From positions 461,420 through 474,968 of the forward strand of contig MU646573.1 of NCBI GenBank assembly GCA_026770585.1: DNA of 13,549 bases, written 5' to 3'. The DNA is from Baffinella frigidus (taxonomy: Eukaryota > Cryptophyceae > Cryptomonadales > Baffinellaceae). Positions within the stretch are counted from its first letter, which is position 1. Each line of letters opens with the position of its first letter. Under the pieces are notes generated by a model. It saw nothing but the letters and a program-made list of their open reading frames with translations. It did no database searches and had not been told where the DNA came from. A program made the translations under genes and the position numbers. Of the stretch, positions 13,510 to 13,549 are shown piece after piece.

Positions 13510-13549
13510 CCTCAACCCCCAACCCTCAACCCTCAACCCTCAACCCTCA
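13395..13549 (+). repeat. Terminal arrays: ACGAAAC units, then (CCCTCAA)n
   Basis: Seven-base ACGAAAC/ACGCAAC units (13397-13435) pass into about 15 copies of CCCTCAA with rare variants, running to the window end. Read on the minus strand it is (TTGAGGG)n, one base from the TTTAGGG telomere type. It may be subtelomeric, but intronic heptamers of the same kind occur throughout the window, so it may be a repeat-terminated contig. Confidence 0.85.

Larger units (their letters stand above)
12986..13549 (+). other. 3' flank or intron 10
   Basis: Holds two partial exon 10 copies, a tRNA-like element and the terminal array. Position 13312-13341 follows CCCGCTGCAG and reads AFEDLPVRSL then TAA. It could be a short terminal exon (it is open at phase 0, matching exon 10) or another broken copy. 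Confidence 0.45.

Noticed and set aside
13440-13549. True chromosome telomere
   Set aside because: The unit is TTGAGGG with variants and similar heptamers occur throughout the introns, so a telomere cannot be claimed from the sequence alone.

Overview
This looks like nuclear DNA of a microbial eukaryote, probably an alga or other protist with GC-rich genes. The window has no prokaryotic layout: there are no long clean ORFs, operons or Shine-Dalgarno sites. Instead, very short GC-rich coding pieces with GT/AG borders sit between introns packed with terminal-inverted-repeat elements, minisatellites, TTC microsatellites and degenerate TTTAGGG-like heptamers. It begins with a 13-base G run and ends in a (CCCTCAA)n array, so both ends look like repeat-limited contig ends. 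I cannot name the species. The plant/algal heptamer type, the GTRC-type 5' splice sites and the transposon-laden introns would suit a haptophyte, pelagophyte or green picoalga, but this is inference.

The main content is one plus-strand split gene for a Sel1-like-repeat (SLR) protein, assembled here from about ten exons: 2119-2457 (signal-like start, tentative), 2593-3211, 4380-4424 (a 45-nt microexon), 4767-4825, 6021-6354, 6785-6913, 9201-9288, 11043-11110, 11703-11787 and 12898-12985. From 2593 on, each junction keeps the reading frame (phases 1,1,0,1,1,2,1,2,0). Several junctions rebuild a Sel1 motif that neither exon has alone: the microexon completes repeat 3, exon 7 plus exon 8 gives ALK-W-YRRAAEH, and exon 8 plus exon 9 gives ADCYFQ-G-VGARPNPDKAE. 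SLR proteins are alpha/alpha scaffold or adaptor proteins; SEL1L/Hrd3 of ER-associated degradation is the classic case. A hydrophobic leader on the putative first exon would suit a secretory or ER location, but that exon is the least certain part. An acidic, low-complexity segment of about 176 residues (exons 5-7) interrupts the fourth repeat. The 3' end may lie beyond the window.

Layout: 1-2118 is upstream DNA with two copies of a ~105-bp MITE (M1), parts of another inverted-repeat element (M5), a 22-bp minisatellite and two doubtful coding scraps. 2119-3211 holds the N-terminal exons. 3212-6020 holds small exons 3-4 among heptamer repeats, M4-like ends, a long inverted repeat and the first M3 element. 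6021-6913 holds the acidic exons and M4. 6914-9200 is a large intron made of broken copies of exons 4, 6 and 7 and an inverted copy of intron 3. 9201-11110 holds exons 7 and 8 separated by M2, a perfect palindrome, a CTT/CAT tract and repeated copies of the exon 8 acceptor. 11111-12985 holds exons 9-10 with TTC tracts and a second M3. 12986-13549 holds exon 10 fragments, a tRNA-like element and the terminal array.

The most unusual feature is that partial copies of the gene's exon/intron borders (exon end plus donor, or acceptor plus exon start) lie beside almost every real exon, sometimes inverted. Several inserted blocks are flanked by 13-23 bp direct repeats. The locus looks like a record of repeated insertion, local copying and possible intron gain or growth.
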